Shown here: positions 62,746 to 64,000 of the stretch, piece by piece
Layout: every line of letters starts with the position of its first letter
Numbering within the stretch: position 1 is the stretch's first letter
Assembly: GCA_964579795.1 (NCBI GenBank)
Contig: CAZOHM010000002.1
Coordinates: forward strand, 1-64,000
Length of the DNA stretch: 64,000 bases
Direction: 5' to 3'
DNA from: JAEYFP01 sp964579795
Lineage (GTDB): Bacteria; Bacillota; Clostridia; Lachnospirales; Lachnospiraceae
The notes under the pieces: generated by a model
Databases searched by the model: none
Told to the model about the DNA's origin: nothing
What the model saw: only the letters and a program-made list of their open reading frames with translations
Position numbers and translations under genes: made by a program

Positions 62746-63825
62746 ATGTTTGAAAAATTAGAGGATTTACTGATTAAGTATGAGGAGATTATGAGCGAGC
62801 TGAATGAACCGTCTGTAGCGGATAATCAGCAGCGTTTTCGTGCTTTAATGAAGGAGCAGAGCAATCTGACGCCAATTGTTGAAGCCTATAAGGAATATAA
62901 ACGTGCAAAGCAGGATATCGAGGATAGTCTTGCAATGCTGAATGAAGAAAATGATGATGATATGAAGGAAATGCTCAAGGAGGAGCTGTCAGCAGCAAAG
63001 AAGCGTGTTGAGGAACTGGAGCAGACATTGAAGATCCTGCTTTTGCCAAAGGATCCGAATGATGACAAGAATGTTATTATAGAAATACGTGCAGGCGCAG
63101 GTGGAGATGAGGCAGCATTGTTTGCTGCAGAGATTTACAGAATGTATGTGCATTACGCAGAAGGACGCCGCTGGCGTGTTGAGACACTTGAGGTCGAGGA
63201 AATCGGTATTGGTGGAATGAAGAGTGTCACATTTATGATTAATGGACAGGGTGCTTATTCGGTTATGAAATATGAAAGCGGTGTACATCGTGTACAGCGT
63301 GTACCTGAGACAGAGTCCGGTGGACGTATTCATACATCTACAATCAGTGTGGCAGTTATGCCTGAGGTTGAGGATGATGTAGATATTGTTATTGAAGACA
63401 AGGATATTCGTATTGATGTAATGCGTGCTTCCGGTAATGGTGGTCAGTGTGTCAATACAACTGATTCGGCTGTTCGTCTGACACATTATCCGACTGGAAT
63501 TGTTGTTTACAGCCAGACAGAAAAATCGCAGCTGCAAAATAAAGCAAAGGCATTTGCTCTGCTGCGTACAAAGCTATATGATATTGAGATGCAGAAACAG
63601 CATGATGCAGAGGCTGAACTGCGTAGAAGCCAGATTGGTACAGGAGACCGTTCAGAGAAAATCCGTACTTACAATTTCCCGCAGGGACGTGTGACAGATC
63701 ACCGCATCAACCTGACATTATACAAGCTTGAAAAGATAATGAACGGAGACATTCAGGAAATTATCGATTCGTGTATTGCAGCCGACCAGGCGAAGAAACT
63801 AGCGAATATGAACGAGAGTGCATAA
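62746..63825 (+). CDS. prfA: Peptide chain release factor 1
   Basis: A 359-residue class I release factor reading UAA and UAG. The GGQ motif is at 232-234 (Gln234 the PrmC target) and the stop-codon-reading PxT tripeptide is PET at 187-189, in the RF1 position. GGAGG precedes the start. Normal length. It ends the rho-rpmE-DUF1385-prmC-prfA block. Confidence 0.96.
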   Translation: MFEKLEDLLIKYEEIMSELNEPSVADNQQRFRALMKEQSNLTPIVEAYKEYKRAKQDIEDSLAMLNEENDDDMKEMLKEELSAAKKRVEELEQTLKILLLPKDPNDDKNVIIEIRAGAGGDEAALFAAEIYRMYVHYAEGRRWRVETLEVEEIGIGGMKSVTFMINGQGAYSVMKYESGVHRVQRVPETESGGRIHTSTISVAVMPEVEDDVDIVIEDKDIRIDVMRASGNGGQCVNTTDSAVRLTHYPTGIVVYSQTEKSQLQNKAKAFALLRTKLYDIEMQKQHDAEAELRRSQIGTGDRSEKIRTYNFPQGRVTDHRINLTLYKLEKIMNGDIQEIIDSCIAADQAKKLANMNESA

Positions 63826-63935
63826 GAATGCCTGTCCTTTGCTGAATTTGTGAAAATGGTTTTATGAGATATGTGGCAGTTGGGTTATTGACTGCGCTGC
63901 AATTGTATGAATTAAATTTACTATGTTGACTTTAG

Positions 63936-63976
63936 GAAATCAGTAAAACGGACAATCGTTGGGCTGGTTTCTTTTT
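63936..63976 (+). terminator. Possible terminator after prfA
   Basis: GAAATCAG pairs with CTGGTTTC (one G-T pair) around an inner AACG/CGTT stem and is followed by five T. The 110 nt between prfA and this hairpin and the last 24 nt of the window show no gene. Confidence 0.55.
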
Positions 63977-64000
63977 GTAAATAAAGCTAGAAAATGGCGA

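Noticed and set aside
1..64000. Mobile element or prophage origin of the 1-29 kb region
   Set aside because: No integrase, transposase, attachment repeats or tRNA border is visible, and codon use looks like that of the neighbours.

Overview
The window reads as a chromosomal segment of a low-to-moderate GC, Gram-positive anaerobe of the Clostridia, most likely family Lachnospiraceae. I infer this from strong AGGAGG-type ribosome binding sites, sigma-A promoters with 17-bp spacers, the rho-rpmE-DUF1385-prmC-prfA block, a self-contained nadABC-niaR operon, several small Clostridia-type proteins (DUF4364, DUF4250, DUF6062-like) and very large secreted Ig-domain proteases. The genus cannot be fixed from the sequence. 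I see no rRNA, tRNA, transposase, prophage or CRISPR, and no gene-free stretch over 300 bases.

Region 1 (1-29 kb) is the accessory part. It starts with two tandem N-acetyl-sugar amidotransferase paralogs, a bifunctional fucokinase/GDP-fucose pyrophosphorylase (Fkp type), a UDP-galactopyranose-mutase-like flavoprotein and a GT87-type membrane glycosyltransferase. These run into two giant paralogous secreted subtilisin-like proteases with about a dozen Ig-like domains each, three membrane proteins with N-terminal zinc ribbons, a short-chain dehydrogenase, a Gfo/Idh/MocA oxidoreductase and a giant papain-like secreted protease. From a promoter at 1160-1188 to a strong terminator at 28939-28985 all genes point the same way with tiny gaps and no convincing internal terminator, so glycan synthesis and surface proteolysis may be transcribed together.

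Region 2 (29-37.2 kb): a single-gene unit on the minus strand encodes a TIR domain, one transmembrane helix and a large beta-propeller-like region, a receptor-like layout. Divergent from it is a secreted GH25 lysozyme with cell-wall-binding repeats. Then comes the de novo NAD operon nadA-nadB-nadC-niaR, with a 26-bp palindrome over the promoter as a candidate NiaR operator.

Region 3 (37.2-50.7 kb) is mixed housekeeping and signalling: two small membrane proteins, guaB, an ABC-2-like permease, a Na/phosphate cotransporter with a PhoU-like tail, a GGDEF-EAL protein, a TetR regulator with a long Pro-Glu repeat tail, a DUF6062-like Cys/His protein, a PfkB-fold protein lacking the catalytic Asp, and a uracil permease with a hairpin in its leader.

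Region 4 (50.7-64 kb): an RsmF-type rRNA methyltransferase, then a beta-mannosidase with its LacI regulator, a DUF4250 protein, a polysaccharide deacetylase and rarA. DUF4364 and rho are divergently transcribed; Rho carries a Gln/Asn-rich insert. rpmE, a DUF1385 membrane protein, prmC and prfA follow, the usual translation-termination cluster.
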